This document shows positions 1-12,600 of a stretch of DNA of 64,000 bases, piece after piece. The stretch is taken from the NCBI GenBank assembly GCA_030141605.1, contig JAQGDQ010000104.1:534001-598000 (forward strand). The letters are read 5' to 3'. The notes under the pieces are model-generated. The model did not search any database. It was not told where the DNA came from and saw only the letters and a list, made by a program, of their open reading frames with translations. This stretch comes from Tubiluchus corallicola. Lineage: Eukaryota > Priapulida > Priapulimorpha > Priapulimorphida > Tubiluchidae. Each line of letters begins with the position of its first letter. Position 1 is the stretch's first letter. A program made the translations under genes and the position numbers.

Positions 1-76
1 TACCACTCACCTTACGTCCAGGATCACCACTCACTCTACCTCCAGAATCACCACCCACACTACCTCTAGAATCACT
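1..76. repeat. Degenerate 24-bp tandem repeat cut by the window edge
   Basis: About three copies of a 24-bp unit beginning gaatcaccactcac are visible. The array continues off the left edge, so its true length is unknown. Nothing suggests that it is coding. Confidence 0.6.
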
Positions 77-3000
77 GTGACAAAAATGTCACTCACGATA
101 TTTTAAAATGGTGAAAATTCATCATACGGTGCAGACTTTGCAGTTTTGTCACCACTCCATAAATATTTTACAAAATCACAAGATAATAATCTAACTGCAA
201 CAAAAGTTCCGTCATGTTTAAAACTTGTACCAGTTATGATACATGTATGTATGTACCAGGCATATATTTATTAGGCTGGTTCATATATACCTCTTGTCAT
301 TTACACTACAATTTTTTAACTTCTTCTGGAGTTTCCTTTCTTCACTTCCTTCTAGTTTTGATCCATCATGATTTGAAGGTATTGGCTCTTTGCGTTTTTT
401 CCCGCCTGATATAAAAAAACAACACGTAACAAAACAGTGACTGCCTCCTTTTTCCCAAAATTGATCAACTCGCAAGGTTTTTCGTCATTGTCAAGAACGA
501 ACCAAAAACTAAAGGTAATTGCAGCCAGCATATTACTGAGCACTGAATTCAGCTATTGTAGGATACGATACATGCATAATTACAAAAAAAGATTATGATA
601 ATAAAAGGACAATAAAGATTAATCATAATTATTACAAACAAATAATAATTATTTAAGATGATAATGAATGCACGTCTGCTCAATGGTCTGCTTGAGCAGC
701 AGAATGATGATGCCATTTCATCGGTTTTTAATCATTTATTACTTCATAAATCTTGCTATTATTGGGAGGGATTTCTAATGGTAATATATATGCTATGGCA
801 TGAAAAGTCAGTAGATTCTATTACGAAATTTTGATGAGTAGATTTACATTAATACACGTTTTGTTGTGAACATTTATCAAGTTCATTTCTTTGATGATGC
901 CCAGTGCACAGCAAAGAAAAATTTACTATAAAATATTGATTAATAGTGTAATGACGGCAAAATGCCATTTGTTTCCACCTCCACCCCTGCATGGTTCAGT
1001 CCATTCCAAAGCCATTGCATACCGGTATCTTATAAATACCATGAGATGTCATGGTTTTGGCGGTCCATAGTGTTTTACCATCTCAGCAGTCGCCACTTGT
1101 TCCACTAGCATGGAGGACACAAGGAGAGCAACCTGACAGTTATCAAATAAATTTTGCTGTTCTACACGCGTTTACATAACAATTTTCTGTCTAATGAAAT
1201 TACAATATTTTTCTTGCACGACTTATGTACACTTATTTCGTCGCCGTTGCTAAAATCGTTAAGTTTATTTTCGAAAATTTTCTCATACAAAACAAATGAC
1301 ATTATGGCCCAATAGGGCCAAGTACTCCAAGGAATGGTAAGTCCCACCAACGTAGACTTTGGACAGTCACAAGTAATAACGTATCCACCTCCAAAATTAC
1401 CAAAACAGCACTGACTAAAAACTCTGGGATCAGCAGCAAATTACCTCTGCACTAACTTACTAATTCGATCAGCTGATTTAAATGATTTTGACTAAATCTT
1501 CATTGACGAAATTGAAATGTCTGCAAAATATCAATTTACCTTGCGCGTTCTTTGTCATGAGTATGGCAGTTTAGAAGAATGACGTTTAGTTTACAAACTA
1601 CCTAAAAGCTTATTACCGTTCCAGTAATTCAAACCTTCAAAAAACAGGCCATATATTTTCACGTATTTCTTAGTGAATCAAGAACAATTTCTGGCTTTCA
1701 ACTTTGCAGAAGGAGGAAATACCATGACAGTACGGGATGCTTCGCCCTCTTGTGAGCGTGATTTGCACTAGTTACTGTTTCGGTCGTGCCTGCGAGTGCG
1801 TTACTTGCTTTCAGATCCAGAATCCAGGGATGTGAATAATGTTATTTTATCACTCATGCTTCAATTGTTTTATAGCAATCATACATGTTGCAGATATTAA
1901 TTTTATTTGTCAGACTTAAAAATCTACTTATTCAAATTATAAAGATGATTTTCTTCTGTCTTTTTCGATTTGTAATGGTTTTATTTAGTAAGCCTTGTAC
2001 AATTTATTAGGACGTGCTTTCAGACAGTGATTTAGTTTTGATGTTTGCTGAACGATATGGAAAGCCGATCACATCTCTAGAAGCTATGCAGAGCCCCATT
2101 TATGGGAACATATAGCAGAGAAGGCAGATTGGCCCATTGATGCTACAATGATTTGTCCAGGTTCAGTTTTCTCGAATGCTCTTTAGGCAGCTTACACACA
2201 TCAGTTAAACTCGGTTTGACAAATATATCAATTCAAAAGAGAGTAGAATTAGCACAGAACTGTGAGTGAAGTGTAGGTGTTAGCGTAACCTTGACTTCTT
2301 ACCATGTACTTCAGGTAAATTCACCAGAAAGTTTGGTCTAGTGGTAACACATCTGCTTCACGTCTGGGAGTTTGTGAGTTCGATACCGTTCCTAGTAATG
2401 CCAAAAACTATAAAAAATTTCATGCACCCACTATTGTCCTGTCTGGCGCCTGATACTTTAGGCAAAAGTGGGGTAAGTGTTCTCTGCTATATGGTTGTAG
2501 TTTGTTATTTACAATCGGTGGTAATAGCTCTTTGAGCTAGTTCATTTTTCATTATTATATATGCCATGGCTTCTGAAAGGGCTGAAAATGATTGTTTCCA
2601 AAACAGTGAGTGAGAAAATGTAATGCATGATTTTATTATTGTTGCTCTTGTTGTCAAAATTAATGGGTGTACATAATTGTATAAATGACCTTTTTTGTTG
2701 TGTTTTCAGAACTTGATTATCATGTGATCAACTACAGTAAAACTTATTGCACCCCCCCCCTTTATAATGCTAACGTCCCTTACTGCCCAAATTTTTAGGA
2801 AAACAAAATATCTACATTTGCATCATAAGACATGTATATGTTAAGGCACTTCGTTATGATGCCAAACTCGCTTAATGTAAACTTTTTTTGCAGTCCCAAA
2901 GTGCTATAAAAAAATTGACTGCATTTTGTGTTGACTTTATATTATTGCACGTATTTAAATGCTTGAAGTTGTAATCTATCAAACATTTTACACAAAAAAT

Positions 3001-3464
3001 AAAACGAAGCATTTTCAATAGAATATCAATGGTTTACTTTGTCATAATTCGACTATGTTAATTTGTAGTATGCACAATTCATATAAGTTTATGTTACTAA
3101 TATGTTATGATAATTAGCCAAAGTGCATTAGTGAAAAATTGCTACCAACTGTTAACTGGACTACAATAAGGCAAAAAGAAAAAATTGTAAATTTAAATGA
3201 AAAAAGTGTCTTTATCATATTTTTTATTAACTACTACAAAAAGAATAATGTTTCTATAGTTAATGTTGACGAAGTTGTTTTAAGCTCTTTCCTGACAAAC
3301 AATTGCTATTAATTGACATAAACATGCAGCATGGGCATGAAAACTGGAGGAATGCAAGAATGCAACTGGATTCAAATTCACGGAAAGCAACATATTGCAG
3401 CAGCAGCAGTTCTCATTGCCTTCTAGGAAAAAAACCAAATTCGCAGCTCAATTTTTTAAAATAG
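77..3464. other. 3' flank of POMT1, no gene recognised
   Basis: AT-rich sequence with only short chance reading frames. I found no conserved protein motif on either strand. It holds a tRNA-like SINE fragment near 2326-2400. An AT-rich stretch from about 2729 begins with CAGTAAAAC after a TA, which could be the end of a decayed TA-targeted transposon, but I could not find the matching other end. Confidence 0.5.
2326..2400 (+). repeat. tRNA-like sequence, probable SINE head or tRNA pseudogene
   Basis: An A-box-like TGGTCTAGTGG (2333-2343) is followed about 33 bases later by a B-box-like GAGTTCGATACC (2376-2387). This is the spacing of an internal RNA polymerase III promoter. The A-box side resembles tRNA-Glu. 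The acceptor and T stems do not pair, so it is not a functional tRNA. A SINE head or tRNA pseudogene is the best reading. Confidence 0.5.
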
Positions 3465-3470
3465 TTTATT
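3465..3470 (-). promoter_or_regulatory. Candidate poly(A) signal of POMT1
   Basis: AATAAA on the minus strand, about 140 nt after the proposed POMT1 stop codon at 3611-3613. The position is reasonable for a 3' UTR end. It is unconfirmed, because the hexamer is frequent in AT-rich DNA. Confidence 0.4.
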
Positions 3471-3610
3471 TTCTCCAGGCAAAGCAGTTCAGAAAAATAA
3501 ACAATAGAAACAATAAGATGATCAGTAGGAACAATCACTTTAGTGTTGTCCTATAATTGACTGTCCACCATTCACAACACCATGTGACCATAATCAATTT
3601 TCGGAAAGTC

Positions 3611-6600
3611 CTAATCTCTGTAATGTAGCTCTTGATGCCACTCGCTTTTGGCAAAGGTCTCTGGTGACAAGGCCCTTGGCATGGTTTAAGGGCCGGCGAA
3701 GGACCTGCTTTTCTTCCCCAGCGATCACATTTCACTTAACACATGGTCAACTACACTAGCACCCTTTTTTGGTTGTGTCCAGTGCAGTTTGCCATCACTG
3801 ACCAGAAAATGTGTCATGTGTTGATGTTAATGATAAAATCCCATGACTGCTTTAAAGTCAGCTGGTGCAGCTCGGAATTGGAAAATTTCATTGTTCCGGT
3901 GCTGATTCCAAAAAGCCTGCAAAATTGAAAATAGTTTTTTTATGGGGAACGAAAATTTTTATGGGGAGCAAAAATTGAATTGCTCAAGTGAAAATTTTCC
4001 TATGTAAAAGCCTACTTTAGTTTTATTAAAAAAAACCTTTGCAAAAATCGTATTATAAATGACAGCAAGAGTTAGTAAACCGTCATCTGGTAACTCATCT
4101 TACATGCTCAACTCAAGTTGTATAACGAAGAAATTCGTATCAAGAAAAAACAAATTTTCCAAAAAAAAATCTGGGAAAAATACAAATTTTACAAGATCTA
4201 AAATGTCTGAAATACGCAATGCAGCACAAAAAGTAAATTTTACAAAAACTCCTACAAAAAATAGGAATTTTATAAAAATCCTAAAACGTGTGAACTGTTC
4301 ACAGCCAACACAGCACAATTACTTTTTTGGACATGCATCTAGGCAACTGGAAACAATTTTGCAGAAAGCATCATTACTTTAGATTCTTGGACATTCATGC
4401 TGGGATATTATATGAACAGCCAATTCCACAGTTCGTTCTAAAGTGTAATTTATACCCTGTTCACTCTTGAATGCTTGCTATGAAAGAATGTCAACAATTC
4501 ATCAGCGGATCACAAACCCTTACATCCAAATACAGCACAACTTTGCCGCTGGTCCTTCGTGACAAAATATCAAAAAAATATGACTTAAAGATTTTGATGC
4601 TTGGATTATGTGAGGTTTGTTGCAAACCAACGTAGCCTTAATTAAAACGCTCACCTGAGATATGTCCTAACGACCCATACAAGGAAGAGTGACAACAAAA
4701 TGTTGAAAGTGTGACACATCCAAGATGTCCTGCAAGAAATGGAACAAACATCAAATAACAATCCAAAAATGACCTTAACGAAAATCAGTTAATGAAGGAT
4801 CATAAAATAAGCTCAGTATTGCCATTTCAGTATAAAAACAATTCAGTATTGCAGTCCGATGACAGGCTAGCGCCACCTTGTAGTGACGTTGGATTTCCTT
4901 TTCTTGTATTTGATTGGCTAGTACATCAGTTAAGATAATGTTATAAAAAGAAGTTGAGTGGGCTGATGTTGATATTTTAACATGGCTTACAATTTGAGCT
5001 TTGGCAAGAGTCCAAATGCATGCTCGCACATTACTTGAAGCAAACTTTTGCGAAATATCCTGCCACGACATACATTATGGTAACTTTGGTTATTGAAACA
5101 TCATCAAAAAAATCTTGCCGAACGCAAAACCTTGGTGACAGACGTCAAAAAGTGATGAGCATTTACCTTTCTTTCTTTGCACTGCAACATGATGTGATGA
5201 AACTGTATTTCAGACATGTATGCCATAATAACAAAAATATGATTCTAGTATATCAGGTTGTTAATTTTATAGAAAATCATGCACTCCAATACTTGAAACA
5301 ACACTAATTTTTATAGTGAATAAGACTTTGCGGCGTTTGCGAGTATGTGACAAGTGTGATCGAAGTTCTAACCACTCTGATTTGGTACCTCTCACCCTTA
5401 CAAGCCCCACTCATAGAGATGAGCTGACAACAGCTTGGCACTCTGATTTGGTACCACTCACCCTTACAAGCCCCACTCATAGAGATGAGCTGACAACAGC
5501 TTGGCACTCTGATTTGGTACCACTCACCCTTACAGGCCCCACTCATAGAGATGAGCTGACAACAGGTTGGCACTCTGATTTGGTACCACTCACCCTTACA
5601 GGCCCCACTCATAGAGATGAGCTGACAACAGCTTGGCACTCTGATTTGGTACCACTCACCCTTACAGGCCCCACTCATAGAGATGAGCTGACAACAGCTT
5701 GGCACTCTGATTTGGTACCACTCACCCTTACAAGCCCCACTCATAGAGATGAGCCGACAACAGCTTGGCACTCTGATTTGGTACCACTCACCCTTACAGG
5801 CCCCACTGATGGAGATGAGCTGACAACAGCTTGGCACTCTGATTTGATACCACACACCCTTACAAGCCCCACTCATAGAGATGAGCTGACAACCGCTTGG
5901 CAGAAAATGCACCTTAAACATGTAACTTTCATTTATCAATGCTGATATGCTGTCTACCAAATTTTCAACATTTTGAGGAACACTGTTTAAGGAAAGCCAA
6001 TCCTCGAACAACATTTATTGCATTTTAATATACAATTAAAAGTATTGACATCAACACACAATATACACCATCTCAGACTTGGCTTTTGCTTTCGGCTGTT
6101 AGATGAAAAGCTATGTATGTAAAGAAGCCAAAGGTAAACATACCTCATTAATGAATAAAGATGGTCTAGCAATGACGCCAGAAGAAGAATTTGGAACACC
6201 AGAGCAGGTAAATACTGATGAAGAAACAGTGAAGCATCTGTCGTGAAGTAAACGGCATAGTTGCAGATGTATCCGACCAACAAAATTTCGCCTAGCTGGC
6301 AGAACTGTATCCACGACTCTAAATGACAATAAAAAAATGAAAAGTATTATATAATACTTTCCAAATTAGTTTGCAAATAGCCAGGATTATCCAGGTTTAT
6401 CCTATATGTTAGTACAGGCTGCCTATAGTCCTCAAATCCAGACTGCCATCCTCAAACTTAGACGGCCCTCAAGTTTTGGTAAAATTTGGTGAAAAACCTG
6501 TTTACCCACTACGGTGGTAATGAAATATGTCCTTTAGTACTTGATTTGCAGTAAATAGTAAAATAGTGGCATTTCTTAAAGAATATTTTTAATGACAAGC

Positions 6601-9600
6601 AAAAAGATAGCTGTTCTAGTTTATTTAAAGAGTTTGTAATAAGTTTACTTCAAGCTACACAAATGTTGCTAAAATGGGTCATGAGTAGAAAATATTCAAA
6701 ACAGGTACGGGTGAGTTAAAGGGTGGTTCAGTTTGAGGGGCCCCAAAAGGTTATAATCCAGTTCTGGTCATAACAAAGCTGTTTCTCATCATGTGTAAAA
6801 AAATAGATGCAGCAAGAGTTACCTTCACTGATGTCGTAATGCCGTCGTCGGCGCCGCAACAAGTAGAAGACCATCAGTAAAACAAAAACTCCTACGGCTG
6901 CAGTTCCCGCATACCAAATAACATAGTTTCCAACAAGATGAATCTGGGCCTGAAATGGGGGATTTAAATGCAAATTTAATTTCAACATTGTTAACTACAG
7001 TAATCATTCATCAATAAGCCTATTCACGGTTTTGCTATGCCCACGAACAGTTACTGTTGGTCAAAGATTAAGTGAACCCCAGCAATGCGTCTTAATTACA
7101 ACTGTCACGTGACACACAGGTGAAGCAAAATCGTCTGCCACATCAGTTCAGTAACTTCAGTTGCGACGCCATTTCCTCATCGTTTTAGCTGAGCATTAGT
7201 CTGTGCACAGAGTGATTTACTAGTAGAATCTTGCTTCGGAACAAGAAAAATTAACTAGGTAAGGCTCTAGCTAGCTGTTGAAATGGTTACTATTATAACA
7301 GCATGAGCTGCAAGATGTGGTCAAGTCTACATAAATGTGTTGCCTAGTTCACTTAACCTCTGACCTTTTCACGATCATCATCAATCACTGGAAGTGCAAA
7401 ACGGCCGATTACCAATTCAAGAACATGAGCAGAGCATTATAAGAATGAGCTATCAATCAGAGAAACAATACACTATCTAAAGGATGTGTTATTCACTGGC
7501 ATCGGGCAACACCAAGTAGCATGAAGCAATTTGAAGGAACAAACAGGAAACATTAGAAAGTGTTAAGAATGTCAAGGGAAAACCTGAGTTAAGGACCACC
7601 AAGAACAACTAGAAATAAGAAGGTTAATTTTTGACCTAAAATGGTTTATAATACTTGTAATAATCATATAGTATTACTGTTTGATGAATTTTTCATGTAT
7701 GTTCCCCCATTGTTTATGCTTAGGGGACATAACTACAAATTATGTAAAAACTATTGTAGACTGAATATTAGCAAATTTTCTTTTTGTAACAGAATCGTAG
7801 ATATTTAGAATTCTTTAACTTCGGCACAGTTAATGCTTCTACTGTCAAAGTTTTTACATCATTGTTAGAAAAGGAAAACTTGTTGCAACACTGTAAATTT
7901 GATTGTAACTTTTAACAGAGAGTCACCTATAAGTGCTTCCCCTAGCTGGCTTTTCCCTTTTCTCTTACATTACTATGTAATACTATATTGGAAAGAATAA
8001 AATCACGCATTAAAAAGCTAAATAGAGTAAATGCCAATGATTTGAGTTCTACTAATTATCATACTCAGCATTGTATACAGTGAATACTAGATGTTTTTTG
8101 TCTATGACATTGTTTAAAAGTTCGGCTTAATCTTTGCGATCATTCTTGACTCTAATTTCATTACTTGACACTCTTGGTGCCAGCACCGATGCAACTTGAC
8201 ACCCTTGAAACTTTTCATTGATGATATCTGACATCATCTGATGCTTCTTTACACTCCCAGATGCTGCTTGACGTTAATTAGTAGGAAAAATTAATAGGCA
8301 GCCTAAAGCTACTACTTTGATTTGACCTGAAAGTGGAAGAGAGTCAATGGTTTTTGAAATGGAGGGAGTGTACCTTACTGTCTTTTGAGACTAGAAACTA
8401 AATGTGTGCTTGCAAACCAAAACCATTCATAAGGCACTATAGTTAAAACTATTATTACAATACCTCAAAGTAAAATGCACCAAAAATTTGGTCAAGGGTC
8501 AATTTTTTGTTTTTTATAAAAACAAAAGCTAAATATATTGGACTTTTACATTCTAGTTTCAAATCATCAGGAAAATGCTCTAAAAATAATAAAAATTTAT
8601 TTTATAACCCCTTACTCACTTCTCTGTCTAAAACTAGTGCCGTAATTGTGAAAAACTCGGTATTTTCAAACTTCGATAGTTGTTCATGCTAGCAATCTTT
8701 TTGCTTGGAGCTTTTTCTGTTGTCAAGCCCAGATCTTCATCTGAAGGAGCTATCTACTGGGTTTAAACATAACTTCAATATGTTTTTGCAAAATCCATAG
8801 CAACCAGACTTTCGATTGGTTGCTAAGTGTTTTTGTAGAAGAACAACAAAAAACAATGGTGAACTTTAACAGCAATTTTCTCAAGATTAAGTTTTCCAGT
8901 GCTTAGAATGCACCTCAGCTTCAACGTGGATTATCTCAGCTTAGAAATAACATAGAGCAATGAGCTTGGTATCAAAATGATCCTCATGAAATGGAGATTC
9001 GTGATGTGTGAATTACTAGAAAAGCTTAATTTGTCGAGTTATAGAAATATGTTGAATTAATTGCCATTTTGCCATTCAAGCACACACGCATGCATGCACG
9101 CACACACACATACACAAGTTATGTACATAAAAACTATTCCTCGTATCACTCGAACTGCTTTGAATATTGCATCACAAGAAAAGCTTACTAAAGACTTGCG
9201 AAAAGAAGGTCCAAAAAAACTTACATTTGACTCTCCGTCCACCCAGTACGCTGTCGTGCGGTCAAGCAGTGGCCACTGCAAGGGTGCAGAACTATACATG
9301 TGTTCTATGGGTTCTTCCATTTTGGCCAGTGCAGCAAGCACCTTTTTCTGAAAAAAAGTTTATATTTAGACGAGTTTACAGCGATAGTCTAGTTTAGATT
9401 AATTTATTATGGTTTATTCAAACTTACAGCACAAAGTTTTTACAATTACAAGTACAATATGAAATAAAATCAAAAAATTAACTTAAATCTTATTTAAAAT
9501 GATGATGCCAATAAAAAATCACATTGAAACTAATTCAATACATGAAACAGCCAGAGTCTAAGAATCAACATGATGTTTATTAAGCACAGACGATCGTTTC

Positions 9601-12600
9601 CACGGTAACCATCATTGTCAATGATTTGGCTTCTTATTTCTAGAGTTGATAATGACAGATGCTGTTGAAACGACCATATTAACTTTAATAAGTACGTTGA
9701 AACTAATTCAGATTAAACAGTTCCATTTTACAATGATTAGAGTTTACGAAGTTTTGTTTATTAAAACGCGATGTTAAAAGTATAAGTATCTTTATTTTTC
9801 ACATTTTTACAAAAGAAACAGTGCATAAAACAATAATGCAACAATACTACTATAATGATTAGTATATCTGAGATATGACTGGCGAAGAACTAAAAGTTAT
9901 CAAGGTCAACCACCCTGAGGAAATAAAAGTATCTTTATAAAATTATCTTGACGTTGTAATTTTTGGGTAATATAAGCTGGTAGCCATGGTGATCAGAATA
10001 ACAATGATTTGGAAGCAAACTGAATTCTTGTTTTCTAAGTTTCATTAATTATAATTTTTGCATCGTGCATTTCTGATATGCAAGTGTCATCGCCAGTCTA
10101 AGTAAGGAATGGCTATATGTGTGCAACGGCAGAAAGATAAAAGACATCATAAAATCTGGCTTCCTCGTTAGTAGAGTTTGCGTAATAATAAACAATTAAG
10201 TGTGTTCGTATTTCATATGTTACACCATTTGGCACAATAGTTTATAATCGGAACCTGCTTCCCTTTAACTAAGTCAGTTTAAACCAACATTAATAATAAG
10301 TAACTGAACTGTATAAAACTTAAGTCACGCATTCTATCATTAGCAAAATGTACTTAAAAATTAAATGACTATTATAATTATGAATAGTTATAATATTAAA
10401 AAGTGATAAGCAGATAAAACAATTTTTATAAAACCCGGAACATACATGCACTTCCACAAACTTTTCCCAAAATGACAGAACAGTCGGACGAGTGGGAATC
10501 AGATCATCATCTCCAATTTTCATTTCCCTTTCTTCTCGGCTTTTGAAATCTGCAAAAAAACAAAATGTCTGCCATGTACAAGTAACTAATCAACTAATCA
10601 GATAATAGCTTTTATTCCTACACTAAAATTTTCAAGTGAAAATCAAGAGCTAGATACAAAAATTCACGCTGCTGAAAAATGACGTTTACTAGATAAGATT
10701 TCCATAAAAAGGAAATACGGCAGTAGCCGCTTAATAGACTCAGTCACTTAATTGACTTAAAAATGGCTGGAACGGGCAGCTTCTATTCAAATGTACATAA
10801 AAACTATCGGTAATTGACTCAAATAATTTCGCTTAATTGATTCAATATTTTTTCTTCATGTACTTAAAATAAGACATTTGTATGTACCCAAACAGCCTTT
10901 CCTACTTTTATGTCATCTTTACTTCATTTTTGTGCATTACCTATGGGATGCCCACACTGTATCTCGACACTAGGCGAAGGAGCTGCACAAACAGCCAACA
11001 GCTAGAGGGCGGAGGAGGTCAAGTGACCCAACAGCCATGTGTAGAGGAGTAAATCTTCAAAAGCAGGAGTGGAGCCCCGAAGGCAGACTGCTGCAGCATG
11101 CTCACTGACTCTGGCAGCTCCTGCAGCCAACCTGGTGCCAAACTTATAGCTCCGCTTTCCTTTGGACTACACCAGGGAGGAAGAGAGCGGGTACCTGTTG
11201 TCTGGGCAACTCAGAATCTCCATATACCTTGCCCAGGCATGCGCCCTGGAGTGGTTCAAGGATCGGACTGCTCAGCCACAGTCGACGCTGCAGCTCCATC
11301 AATGTGATCAATAACTGACTCTCTTGGCGCACACTCCATTGTCTTCCGAGACAGAAGGATGCCAACAATGTAGAAACAATCATGTTAAGTACCGTTTTGC
11401 TTGTAAACAGCTAGGCTAGCATATTAGCGCATGACAATTAAACATGCTTGCGAACAAAGCAGTGCTTAACAATACTGTTTCTACGTACATTACAGTGCAC
11501 AAAAGCGAGGCTGGTGAGCCTACACAGAAACAGACTGTTGCATTTTGCTACTGGTAGGCTGTCACAGTATAATTAATGACCACTGACCCCTTGCTGACCA
11601 TTCTGTTACATGCATCTAAAAGTACACTACTTTGAAATACACATGAAATATTTGAATTAATGGCTTCATAAGTTTCTTGTCAAAGCAGCAGCTTCTCTGT
11701 CTGACTTTCACATTTGAACGCCGCGAGGAGTTTGAACTTGAACAATTTGACTTTTAGTAGAACATACACATCACTGTAAGTTTTGCACATACCTTTTGTA
11801 AACCTATGTTCCTCCACGTTCCATATAACCGCGTCACGATTCCGCGTGCTCAGTCCCGCAGTGACTTCGAACTGATTGAAAGCCCATTCAGGTAGATGCT
11901 TTCCAATAGTCTAGCAAAAGTAGCATCATAAGTTAGTTTCCATGCCAGATTTCTGACTCAGAAACTGACACACAAACAAGCTCGCATACTACTAACAGAA
12001 TACATGAAATGCAAGTCTGTGAGTGCAAAATGATTTGACCGTGCACTGGGTTCGATATTACGCTTGGCCGATCACTGTAATGCTTGAAATAAAAAAGGAT
12101 CTAGCCAATTTGGACAATTTATTTAATTGCTATTAATGACTCAGTCATGTTAGCAATTAATAACTTTACACAAACTAAGACCAAAATGCAATTACGTACA
12201 AAGAGAAGCAATTTACTTTAAGTGCCAGATGACTTGTTTCAGTTCAAGTAATTGTAAGCTAGGCAATTTTATTTTTAAACCGAAAAAGTCATCTAGTCAA
12301 ACAATGTAGAAAATATGGATAGTAATTGAATAGGTAACCACTACTTCTTTTTGGCAGCTTGATCTCACCTACCTAGTTTGTTGTGGAAACTCTACAAGCA
12401 TTGAAAAGTGGATATAACATCTCCACTGGTTCAACATCTTTGCTGAGAGCTTTATCTGTCATCATAAGTAGATTCTGGTCCGTCCACAACCATCAATATT
12501 AGTTGTAATCCCTGTCATTCTGTGCCAGATGGATACATGCTTAAGGGATTACGTTATTTCCAAATGCCAAATTATATTAAAGAAGACATAAATTGAAGAT

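Noticed and set aside
2326-2400. Functional tRNA gene
   Set aside because: A and B boxes are present, but the acceptor and T stems do not pair.
4059-4382. 107-residue basic Asn/Lys-rich frame on the plus strand
   Set aside because: It is within POMT1 intron 18, composed of low-complexity words such as aattttacaaa, and has no conserved motif.
4775-5071. Minus-strand frame ending [13 protein letters not shown], considered as the POMT1 C terminus
   Set aside because: The alternative pair of exons at 4729-4655 and 3674-3611 keeps phase, restores the last membrane segment and gives [11 protein letters not shown], aligned with the family LSPxxLxxLxW pattern.
5304-6014. 236-residue minus-strand frame and 209-residue plus-strand frame with 22-residue repeats
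   Set aside because: Both are by-products of a 66-bp minisatellite whose period is a multiple of 3. They lie inside a POMT1 intron and match no known protein repeat.
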